DNA from: JBKPFU01 sp046728975
GTDB taxonomy: Bacteria > Actinomycetota > Thermoleophilia > Gaiellales > Gaiellaceae
Assembly (NCBI GenBank): GCA_046728975.1
Contig: JBKPFU010000158.1
Location: 1 to 8,104, forward strand
DNA: 8,104 nt
Direction of reading: 5' to 3'
The notes beneath the pieces were generated by a model that was not told where the DNA came from, ran no database searches, and saw only the letters and a program-made list of their open reading frames with translations. Shown one piece after another: positions 1 to 5,357 of the stretch; positions within the stretch are counted from its first letter, which is position 1, and each line of letters begins with the position of its first letter. The position numbers and the translations under genes are program-made.

Positions 1-558
1 CCGACGAAGAATCTGTTCGCACTCGGCGACGGGGGGCTTGTCGCCGCCACCGACGAGGAGCTCGCCGAGCGCGTCCGCCTCCTGCGCTTCCACGGATCGC
101 GCGACAAGAAAACGTTCGAGCTCGTCGGAACGAACTCTCGACTGGACGAACTACAGGCGGCGTTCCTGCGCGTTTTCCTCGGCGAGCTCGACGGCTGGAC
201 CCGCGCCCGGCGAGAGGCGGCGGCGCGCTACGCCGACCTTGGGCTCGCCGAGGTCTGCGAGCTGCCCGAGGACGACGGCACGCACGTCTACCACATGTAC
301 GTCGTGCGGACGCCCGAGCGCGACCGGCTGCGCGACGCCCTCACGGCGGCCGAGATCGGCCACGCATCCTACTACACGACCCCTCTCCATCTGCAGCCCG
401 CCTTACGATTCCTCGGGTACGAGAAGGGCGCATTTCCGGAGACCGAGCGGGCGGGGCGAGAGAATCTCGCCCTCCCGATGTGGCCGTCGATCGACGAGGA
501 GACTCAGTCGCGCGTGGTGTCGGTGATCCGCGAGGCCGCGGGAGTCGGCGTCGCGTGA
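1..558 (+). CDS. DegT/DnrJ/EryC1-family PLP sugar aminotransferase (C-terminal part; 5' end outside window)
   Basis: Reading frame 1 is open from the first base to TGA at 556-558 (185 residues). It opens inside the family's PLP-lysine motif: PTKNLFALGDGG, where K3 of the fragment is the expected Schiff-base lysine. The family's NSRLDELQAAFL motif follows at about residues 47-58, and LPMWPSIDEE lies near the C-terminus, as in StrS/ArnB/PglE-type enzymes. These enzymes transfer an amino group, usually from glutamate, to a 4-keto (or 3-keto) nucleotide sugar in the cytosol. About the first half of a usual 360-400 residue protein is missing upstream. The stop overlaps the GTG of the 4,6-dehydratase (GTGA), so the two are co-translated. 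With that neighbour the likely substrate is a UDP-4-keto-6-deoxy-HexNAc. Family is certain from motifs; exact substrate is inference. Confidence 0.93.
   Translation, partial: PTKNLFALGDGGLVAATDEELAERVRLLRFHGSRDKKTFELVGTNSRLDELQAAFLRVFLGELDGWTRARREAAARYADLGLAEVCELPEDDGTHVYHMYVVRTPERDRLRDALTAAEIGHASYYTTPLHLQPALRFLGYEKGAFPETERAGRENLALPMWPSIDEETQSRVVSVIREAAGVGVA
541..544 (+). promoter_or_regulatory. Ribosome binding site for the 4,6-dehydratase
   Basis: GGAG lies 10 bases before GTG 555, inside the end of the aminotransferase gene. It supports GTG 555 over the further-upstream ATG at 480, which would add 25 arginine-rich residues overlapping the aminotransferase. Confidence 0.55.
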
Positions 559-2432
559 TCCCCGTCAATCGTCATCGCATCTGGCAGTTGTTCGCGGACG
601 CGGCGCTCGTTGCCGCCGCCTGGTTCCTTGCCTTCCAGCTCCGCTTCGACCAGGGCGTCCCGCCCTACTACCAGACGCTGTTCGAGCGCACGATCCTCAT
701 CGTCATCGGGATCAAGCTGCTCGTTTTCATCCTGTTCGGCTTCTACGACCGCTGGTGGCGGTATGTCTCGACGCGCGATATGTGGAGCGCGGCGCGCGGG
801 GTCACCGTCGCGTGCCTGGTCGCCGACATCACCGTCTACTTCGTGTCGCCGGTTGCGGACGTTCGCCTGCCGCGGTCGATTGCCGTGCTCGACTGGCTCA
901 TCCTGCTCGCCCTGGTCGCAGGCTCACGCCTGCTTGCGCGGACGATCATGGAGCGGCCGGCGGGCGGCCTCGTCGCGCGCGGCAAGGAGGTCGTCGTCAT
1001 CGGCGCCGGGGACGCGGGGCAGCTCGTGATCCGCGAGATGCAGCGGACGCCCCAGCTCGGGTACACGCCGATCGGGCTGATCGACGACGACCCGCGCAAG
1101 AAGAACCTCCGCGTGCACGGTGTCCGCGTGCTCGGGACGACGAGCGACCTGCGCCACATCCTGCGCGATAACCGGCCGGACGAGGTGTTGATCGCGATTC
1201 CCTCCGCGTCCGGCGGCGAACGGCAGAAGATCGTCACGATCACCCGCGAGGAGGGCGTCCCCGTCAAGACGCTGCCCGGGCTGTACGAGCTGATCGCGGG
1301 CGAATCCGAGCTCGCGACGCAGATCCGCCCGGTGCAGGTCGAGGACGTGCTCGGCCGCGAGCCGGTGGAGGTCGACCTCGCCGAGGCGGCGTCGTACCTG
1401 CGCGACCAGACCATTCTCGTAACGGGCGCCGGCGGCTCGATCGGCTCCGAGCTCTGCCGCCAGATCGCCCACGTGAGGCCGCAGCGCCTGGTGCTCGTCG
1501 AGCAGGGCGAGGCGGCGCTGTACGAGATCGAGCGCGAGCTGGTCGACGACCGCGGCTTCGCGGCCGCAGTTCCGGTCCTTGCCGACATCGGGAGCGTCCA
1601 GAAGATGCGCCAGGTCTTCGACCGGTACCGCCCGAGCGTCGTCTTCCACGCGGCTGCGTACAAGCACGTCCCGCTGATGGAGGCGAACCCGCTCGAGTCG
1701 GTGCGCAACAACGCGCTCGCGACGAAATGCGTTGCCGACATCGCCGTCGAATACGGCGCCGCGCGGTTGGTGCTCGTCTCGACGGACAAGGCCGTCAACC
1801 CGAAGACGGTCATGGGCCAGTCGAAGGCGCTTTGCGAGTGGATCGTGCAGGCCTACGGCGCGCGCGACGACATCTCGACGCGTTTCGTCGCCGTCCGCTT
1901 CGGCAACGTCCTCGGCTCCTCGGGCAGCGTGATTCCCCGGTTCCGGCGCCAGATCGCGAAGGGCGGGCCGGTAACCGTGACGCACTCCGAGATGACGCGG
2001 TTCTTCATGACCGTTCAGGAGGCCGTGTCACTGGTGATCCAGGCGGGCGCGATTGGGCAGCGCGGGGACGTCTTCGTGCTGGACATGGGCGAGGCCGTGC
2101 GCATCGTCGAGCTTGCGAAGCAGATGATCCGGCTCTCGGGAAAGGAGCCCGATCGCGACATTCCGATCACCTTCGTCGGCTCGCGTCCGGGCGAGAAGCT
2201 GCACGAGGAGCTGTGGGCCGAGAATGAACAGGTGATCGAGACGCCGGTGCCGAAGATCCTCCGAGTCAGCGGCCCGGTCGTCGACGCACCCTGGCTGGAC
2301 GACGAGCTGGCCGAGCTGACTCGGCTCGTCGACGCGGGGGAGACGCTCGAGGCCGTGTCGCGCCTGAGCGCGATCGTGCGGACCCCGCAGCTCGCTCCGG
2401 CGCCTCTCCGGCGCGAAGAGCGCGTTACGTAA
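555..2432 (+). CDS. Membrane-anchored UDP-sugar 4,6-dehydratase (PglF/WbpM/CapD type; polysaccharide biosynthesis protein)
   Basis: The product is 625 residues from GTG 555, close to PglF/WbpM-type lengths. Four hydrophobic segments come first (about residues 10-29, 45-64, 80-98, 108-126). A first Rossmann fold follows, with VVVIGAGDAG at 146-155, then the catalytic short-chain dehydrogenase domain with TGAGGSIGSEL at 290-300. The active-site block reads STDKAVNPKTVMGQSK (409-424). Spacing gives T410, M420 and K424, the T-M-K version of the usual S/T-Y-K triad known from PglF, plus D411/K412. FGNVLGSSGSVIP starts at 449 and RPGEKLHEEL at 544. The family uses bound NAD to convert UDP-GlcNAc-like substrates to 4-keto-6-deoxy sugars at the inner membrane. 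It overlaps the upstream aminotransferase by 4 bases, so the pair probably makes a UDP-4-amino-4,6-dideoxy sugar. A 5-epimerising variant cannot be excluded. Confidence 0.95.
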   Translation: MIPVNRHRIWQLFADAALVAAAWFLAFQLRFDQGVPPYYQTLFERTILIVIGIKLLVFILFGFYDRWWRYVSTRDMWSAARGVTVACLVADITVYFVSPVADVRLPRSIAVLDWLILLALVAGSRLLARTIMERPAGGLVARGKEVVVIGAGDAGQLVIREMQRTPQLGYTPIGLIDDDPRKKNLRVHGVRVLGTTSDLRHILRDNRPDEVLIAIPSASGGERQKIVTITREEGVPVKTLPGLYELIAGESELATQIRPVQVEDVLGREPVEVDLAEAASYLRDQTILVTGAGGSIGSELCRQIAHVRPQRLVLVEQGEAALYEIERELVDDRGFAAAVPVLADIGSVQKMRQVFDRYRPSVVFHAAAYKHVPLMEANPLESVRNNALATKCVADIAVEYGAARLVLVSTDKAVNPKTVMGQSKALCEWIVQAYGARDDISTRFVAVRFGNVLGSSGSVIPRFRRQIAKGGPVTVTHSEMTRFFMTVQEAVSLVIQAGAIGQRGDVFVLDMGEAVRIVELAKQMIRLSGKEPDRDIPITFVGSRPGEKLHEELWAENEQVIETPVPKILRVSGPVVDAPWLDDELAELTRLVDAGETLEAVSRLSAIVRTPQLAPAPLRREERVT

Positions 2433-2467
2433 CGCACGATTCGCGTTCGTTCTCAGGCGATTTGCGT

Positions 2468-2505
2468 CGCTTCTCGATAAGCGCGGGGCCTGGAGAGAAC
2501 CCCGC
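2468..2505 (+). terminator. Possible weak terminator: two adjacent hairpins after the dehydratase
   Basis: CGCTT (2468-2472) pairs with AAGCG (2479-2483) over a 6-base loop. GCGGGG (2483-2488) pairs with CCCCGC (2500-2505) over an 11-base loop. The two share base 2483, so they would compete or alternate. No U-run follows, so this is at best a weak intrinsic or Rho-assisted end for the aminotransferase-dehydratase transcript. Confidence 0.3.
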
Positions 2506-2658
2506 ACTTGCTCGTCTCCGCATTCGCTTCCCGCCGCATCGGAACTCAGACGGCTTCTCGCTCGTGCGGGGCTAGCGCACACTTTGACAGGCGACGGTCG
2601 TTTTGCAAAGCGCGCTGTCGGCCGCACGCCGGCATTTCGACCTCTTTAGAGGGGCGGA

Positions 2659-2686
2659 TTGTGCAATCCAGAAAGGGTGCTACGCT
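2659..2686 (+). promoter_or_regulatory. Possible promoter overlapping two dyads
   Basis: TTGTGC (2659-2664), a 16-base spacer and TACGCT (2681-2686) form a fair -35/-10 pair. The -35 lies inside a 6-2-6 dyad (2656-2669, GGATTG-TG-CAATCC), and a 5-2-5 dyad (CCTCT-TT-AGAGG, 2641-2652) lies just upstream. Transcription would start near 2693, right at the base of the nested stem. It could drive a leader for the acyltransferase or a small RNA. Purely sequence-based and tentative. Confidence 0.3.
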
Positions 2687-2689
2687 CGG

Positions 2690-2762
2690 AAGAAGGAGCC
2701 GGGGCAGGCGTCCCGGCGTCGCCGCAGCGTCGGGCCGCATTCCCCCGTCCCGGCTCCTCCTT
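2690..2762 (+). ncRNA. Candidate structured RNA or 5' leader (nested stem-loop), no known family
   Basis: An outer stem pairs AGGAGCCGGG (2694-2703) perfectly with CCCGGCTCCT (2749-2758). It extends outward by three more pairs (2690-2692 with 2760-2762) past one A-C mismatch. Inside, CCCGGCG (2712-2718) pairs with CGTCGGG (2728-2734), with one G-U, over a 9-base loop. No U-tract follows, so it is not a standard terminator. A weak promoter ends just upstream at 2686. It matches no riboswitch or sRNA family I can name. It could be a leader element of the downstream acyltransferase or an untranslated small RNA. Confidence 0.3.
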
Positions 2763-2799
2763 TGTATCTCTTGGAATACCACGAGCATTTTCGCGTGTC

Positions 2800-2817
2800 A
2801 TGGGCCAAATGGCCCAT
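2800..2817. repeat. Perfect 8-2-8 inverted repeat (operator-like dyad)
   Basis: ATGGGCCA (2800-2807) and TGGCCCAT (2810-2817) form a perfect dyad around AA. An 18-base symmetrical site between transcription units has the size expected for a dimeric regulator, but it could also fold as a short hairpin. It lies about 190 bases upstream of the acyltransferase start. No regulator gene is visible in the window. Confidence 0.4.
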
Positions 2818-2855
2818 TGCTCGCTCGTTTGACTACCAACGTTCGGCGGGTCGTT

Positions 2856-2884
2856 CGTCGACTGCTCGCGAGACGATGTCGACG
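2856..2884. repeat. 7-bp inverted repeat around an inner CTCGCGAG palindrome
   Basis: CGTCGAC (2856-2862) and GTCGACG (2878-2884) are perfect inverted copies separated by 15 bases, which themselves contain the palindrome CTCGCGAG. It may be a hairpin in the leader of the acyltransferase mRNA. Such arrangements arise by chance fairly often in GC-rich DNA, so function is unproven. Confidence 0.25.
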
Positions 2885-2978
2885 GCGCTCGTCGGCCTTT
2901 GCGATGCTGTAGCCGATCGACCAACCGCCCCCCGATGCGGCCAACGGAGAGGGATCAACAGGAAGCAAGGGCCAAGGC

Positions 2979-2983
2979 GGGAG
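2979..2983 (+). promoter_or_regulatory. Ribosome binding site deciding the acyltransferase start
   Basis: GGGAG lies 8 bases before the in-frame GTG 2992. The earlier in-frame candidates, TTG 2899 and ATG 2935, have no Shine-Dalgarno sequence. The codons between 2935 and 2992 also lack the strong third-position GC seen further in. Confidence 0.5.
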
Positions 2984-2991
2984 TCCCAGCG

Positions 2992-4140
2992 GTGCCCGAA
3001 CGAGGTGACCCCCCAGTCCGGATCCAGACGATCTCCGCCGAGAGCGACTTCCCCGGTCTCGCAGGGTCGTGGGACGACCTCGTCCGCGCGATGCCACGCC
3101 CGAGCCCCTTCCTGCTCCACGGCTGGCTTACCGAGTGGTGGCGCTACAACGCGCGCGGTGGCGCGCTCGCGGTGCACGTTGCCTACCGCGGCGATCGGCT
3201 GATCGGGGCGCTTCCGCTTTGCCTGCGGCCGCATTTCGGGCTGAGCGTGGCGGAGTTCGTCGGAGGCAAGCTGGCCGCGCTTGCCGATCTCATGCTTCTT
3301 CCGGGCGAAGAGTCGGCGGGAAGCGCTCTTGCCGATCGCGCCGTCGCCTCGGATCACGACCTCGCAGACTTCTTCGGCATCCCGGGCGAGAGCCACCTCG
3401 TCGCCGCGCTGCCGCCGGGGGCCGTACGGCTGGTCGAGCGGTTGGAGGCGCCGGTCCTCGACCTGAGCGCCGGCTGGGAGGCGGTTTGCCGAGCAAAGCT
3501 CTCCGCCAAGGCGCGCGCGGACCGGCGCCGTCGGCGCCGGCAGCTCGAGGGTCTCGGAACCGTCGACCTGGAAGTCGCGCGCACGCCGGCGGAGCTAACG
3601 GAGGCGCTCGACGAGGCGTTCCAGGTCTACGCGCTTCGCTGGCGCGGCCGCCGCGAGCCGTCGGGATTCGTGGCCCCAAAGGGCAAGCAGTTCTACCGGG
3701 AGGCGCTGCTGCGCCTCGCCGAACAGGGCGTGCCGCGCCTCGTCTCGGTCCGTCTCGACGATCGGATGATCGCGTTTGCGCTGTACCTGCAGCTCTGCCG
3801 GCGGGTCTACGGCGTCACGATGGCTTTCGACCCGGCGTACGCACGCTTCTCGCCCGGCTCGGAGGCGCTCTTCACGGCTCTCGAAACGGCCTCAGGCGAG
3901 GGAGCGGAGCGGGTCGAGTTTCTCGGCGCCACGGCCGAGCACAAGCGCAGGTTCACCGATCGGTTCGAACCGATCTACGAGGCGTTCGGTCTCGCGCGGA
4001 CGGTTCGCGGACGCGCCGCGGTCGAAGCGCTCGACGCCGGCATTCGCCTTCGCAGGCGGATCAAGCGCTCGGATACGGCGCAGAGGCTGTATTACCGTAT
4101 CCCGAGACGGCGCTCGGCGGAGGTCCGTCAGAAGCGTTAG
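2992..4140 (+). CDS. GNAT-family acyltransferase of the CelD/BcsL (Acetyltransf_6) type
   Basis: The product is 382 residues from GTG 2992; ATG 2935 (401 residues) is the main alternative. The N-terminal half carries the family's PFLLHGWLTEWWRY pattern (about 39-52) and a beta-hairpin region LAVHVAYRGDRLIGALPL. A basic segment with six consecutive arginines follows at about 178-183, where relatives have an Arg/Lys-rich helix. The C-terminal acyltransferase core includes LYLQLCRRVYGVTMAFDPAY and ends with FLGATAEHKRRF (310-321), matching the FLGG-x-x-x-x-KRRW pattern of the family. Members transfer acyl groups from acyl-CoA or related donors and usually sit in exopolysaccharide loci. No signal peptide or membrane segment is seen, so it is cytosolic. 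Family is well supported; the substrate, possibly the amino sugar made upstream, is inference. The basic C-terminus (RIKRSD...RRRSAEVRQKR) may contact membrane or nucleic acid, or be unstructured. Confidence 0.88.
   Translation: MPERGDPPVRIQTISAESDFPGLAGSWDDLVRAMPRPSPFLLHGWLTEWWRYNARGGALAVHVAYRGDRLIGALPLCLRPHFGLSVAEFVGGKLAALADLMLLPGEESAGSALADRAVASDHDLADFFGIPGESHLVAALPPGAVRLVERLEAPVLDLSAGWEAVCRAKLSAKARADRRRRRRQLEGLGTVDLEVARTPAELTEALDEAFQVYALRWRGRREPSGFVAPKGKQFYREALLRLAEQGVPRLVSVRLDDRMIAFALYLQLCRRVYGVTMAFDPAYARFSPGSEALFTALETASGEGAERVEFLGATAEHKRRFTDRFEPIYEAFGLARTVRGRAAVEALDAGIRLRRRIKRSDTAQRLYYRIPRRRSAEVRQKR
3958..3975. repeat. Perfect 18-base palindrome inside the acyltransferase gene
   Basis: GATCGGTTC followed immediately by GAACCGATC gives a palindrome with no spacer. 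It codes for DRFEPI near the C-terminus of the acyltransferase. Seen directly; function, if any, unknown. Confidence 0.6.
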
Positions 4141-4150
4141 GGGCTACGGG

Positions 4151-4156
4151 TATCCT
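4151..4156 (+). promoter_or_regulatory. -10 box (TATCCT) suggesting a leaderless start at GTG 4162
   Basis: TATCCT fits TAnnnT and ends 5 bases before GTG 4162, so transcription would begin at or beside the start codon. No Shine-Dalgarno precedes GTG 4162. I see no clear -35, which is common for actinobacterial leaderless promoters. The same arrangement recurs before the flippase. Confidence 0.4.
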
Positions 4157-4161
4157 CGGCC

Positions 4162-5313
4162 GTGGCTTACCCCGGACGAGCTAGCTCAATGACCGCCGAT
4201 CGAAGTGTGCAACCACCGGCGTGGTTCTTCCCAGTTGGGGCCGCGCTGATCTATCTCGCCAGCCTCAGCGCCATCTTCGTCCACGAGTCGCGGGAGCCGA
4301 GCCCTCTCGCGATTGCCTTCTTCGCGCCCTCCGTGCTTGCCGGCCTCGTCATCGGGCGGTTCTGGGCGGTCGCGCTTCCCTTGGGTGTGATCGCCGTTGC
4401 CCAGTACTGGGTCGGGCTCCAGGGGGAAGACCTGCAGGACGCTCCTGTCCTTGCGATGGCCGGGGGCCTCCTCGTGGGCGTCGCCGTCCCGCGGCTGTAC
4501 GAGAAGGCGCTGCGTCTCCGTCAACCACAGGCGCAACCGCGGGACATGCAGGACGCTCGCGCTCCCCGGGACGCGCCGGCGCCGCGGTGGTCTGCTTCCA
4601 AGCGCATCCTGCGGCGCTTTTTGAGCAGAGACGCCGTCGACGGCGTGCTGGATCGCTTGCGGTTTTGGATCGACACGTTCCCCTTCGGGCTCTACCAGCC
4701 GGTTCCGTCGCTGCCGAGGACCAGAGCCACGCGCGGCGCCGGCTCCGAGTCGCGTTGGGATGCGATCCTTCCGGTCCTCCGCGCCCACGGCGTGGAAAGC
4801 GCGGTCGACATCGGCGCCTGCGAGGGCTACTTCGCGATCAAGCTCGCCGACGCCGGCATTCCGACCATCGCGGTCGAAAAGATTCCGAGCAACTACCGCA
4901 CCGCGCTCTATGCCGTGCGGAGAAACGGCGCTCGCGACGTCGGCGTGCTCGCGATGGAGGTCACGCCCGAGAACATCGTGACGCTCCCCGTCGCCGACTG
5001 TGTCCTCTGTCTCTCGGTGTGGCACCACTTCGTCCGCTCCGGCGGCCTTGCCCAGGCGAGCGAGATGCTTGAGGCGATCTGGAAGCACACGGGGAAGGTG
5101 ATGTTCTTCGACAGCGGCGAGACGGAGATGCCCCCCGACTACCGGCTCCCGCCGATGACGCCGAGCCCCCGCGCCTGGCTGACCGAGTATCTCGCCACGA
5201 TCTGCGAGGGGGCGCGAATCGAGCATCTCGGAACCCACCGCGCCTTCGATCCATCCGGAAACGCCGTCCGGCGCAACCTGTTCGCCGTCATCCGGACGGC
5301 CCCCGCCCAGTAG
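4162..5313 (+). CDS. Membrane protein fused to a class I SAM-dependent methyltransferase
   Basis: The product is 383 residues from GTG 4162; ATG 4189 would remove nine. About residues 19-115 hold roughly four hydrophobic segments (around AWFFPVGAALIYLASLSAIF, SPLAIAFFAPSVLAGLVIG, FWAVALPLGVIAVAQYWVG, and APVLAMAGGLLVGVAV). A charged, proline/alanine-rich linker follows. The C-terminal half has methyltransferase motif I VDIGACEGYF (215-224), an acidic post-I strand end (IAVEKIPSNY) where E would bind the SAM ribose, and a motif-IV-like segment LCLSVWHHF (about 284-290). FFDSGE is a later strand. This is the fold of small-molecule and glycan methyltransferases. Between acyltransferase and flippase genes, it plausibly methylates a lipid-linked or nascent glycan at the inner membrane. 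The methyltransferase is well supported; the membrane domain is not one I recognise, and the substrate is unknown. Confidence 0.83.
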   Translation: MAYPGRASSMTADRSVQPPAWFFPVGAALIYLASLSAIFVHESREPSPLAIAFFAPSVLAGLVIGRFWAVALPLGVIAVAQYWVGLQGEDLQDAPVLAMAGGLLVGVAVPRLYEKALRLRQPQAQPRDMQDARAPRDAPAPRWSASKRILRRFLSRDAVDGVLDRLRFWIDTFPFGLYQPVPSLPRTRATRGAGSESRWDAILPVLRAHGVESAVDIGACEGYFAIKLADAGIPTIAVEKIPSNYRTALYAVRRNGARDVGVLAMEVTPENIVTLPVADCVLCLSVWHHFVRSGGLAQASEMLEAIWKHTGKVMFFDSGETEMPPDYRLPPMTPSPRAWLTEYLATICEGARIEHLGTHRAFDPSGNAVRRNLFAVIRTAPAQ

Positions 5314-5345
5314 TCGCGGCAGCCTCACCTATCTTGCTCCGGCTC

Positions 5346-5351
5346 TAGGCT
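5346..5351 (+). promoter_or_regulatory. -10 box (TAGGCT) suggesting a leaderless start at ATG 5358
   Basis: TAGGCT ends 6 bases before ATG 5358, placing transcription start at the ATG. No Shine-Dalgarno sequence lies upstream of this ATG. A second TAnnnT match, TATCTT at 5330-5335, would give a start near 5342 and a short leader, so the exact start is uncertain. Confidence 0.4.
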
Positions 5352-5357
5352 TGGGTC

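Larger units (their letters stand above)
2433..2991. other. Long intergenic stretch with several dyads and no supported gene
   Basis: This 559-base gap stands out in a locus where other gaps are 21-94 bases. No frame shows recognisable protein motifs, and base use lacks the strong third-position GC of the flanking genes. It holds two adjacent hairpins just after the dehydratase (2468-2505), a short dyad at 2564-2580, dyads at 2641-2652 and 2656-2669, a weak promoter-like pair ending at 2686, a nested stem at 2690-2762, an 8-2-8 dyad at 2800-2817 and a 7-bp inverted repeat at 2856-2884. I see no tRNA or riboswitch I can name. It is most likely the end of one transcription unit and the leader of the next. 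Confidence 0.6.

Noticed and set aside
836..1985. Long open frames on the minus strand across the dehydratase gene (325 and 353 codons)
   Set aside because: They mirror a high-GC3 gene on the + strand. Their translations are Arg/Ser/Ala-rich with no domain motifs, while the + frame has the full dehydratase motif set.
2564..2580. GTGCG/CGCAC hairpin as a terminator
   Set aside because: Five-bp stem, 7-base loop, no U-run; too weak to call.
2584..2612. TTGACA at 2584-2589 as a promoter -35
   Set aside because: No TAnnnT-like -10 at 16-18 bases downstream, so there is no supportable promoter.
2688..2705. AAGGAG-like ribosome site in the gap, hinting at a small gene
   Set aside because: No start codon at suitable distance and no coding-like frame afterwards; the purines are part of the stem.
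4631..4646. Perfect 16-base palindrome ACGCCGTCGACGGCGT inside the methyltransferase
   Set aside because: GC-rich codons make such palindromes likely by chance; no second copy was seen in the window.
4186..5328. 380-codon minus-strand open frame over the methyltransferase
   Set aside because: Composition is an antisense shadow; methyltransferase motifs are clear on the + strand.
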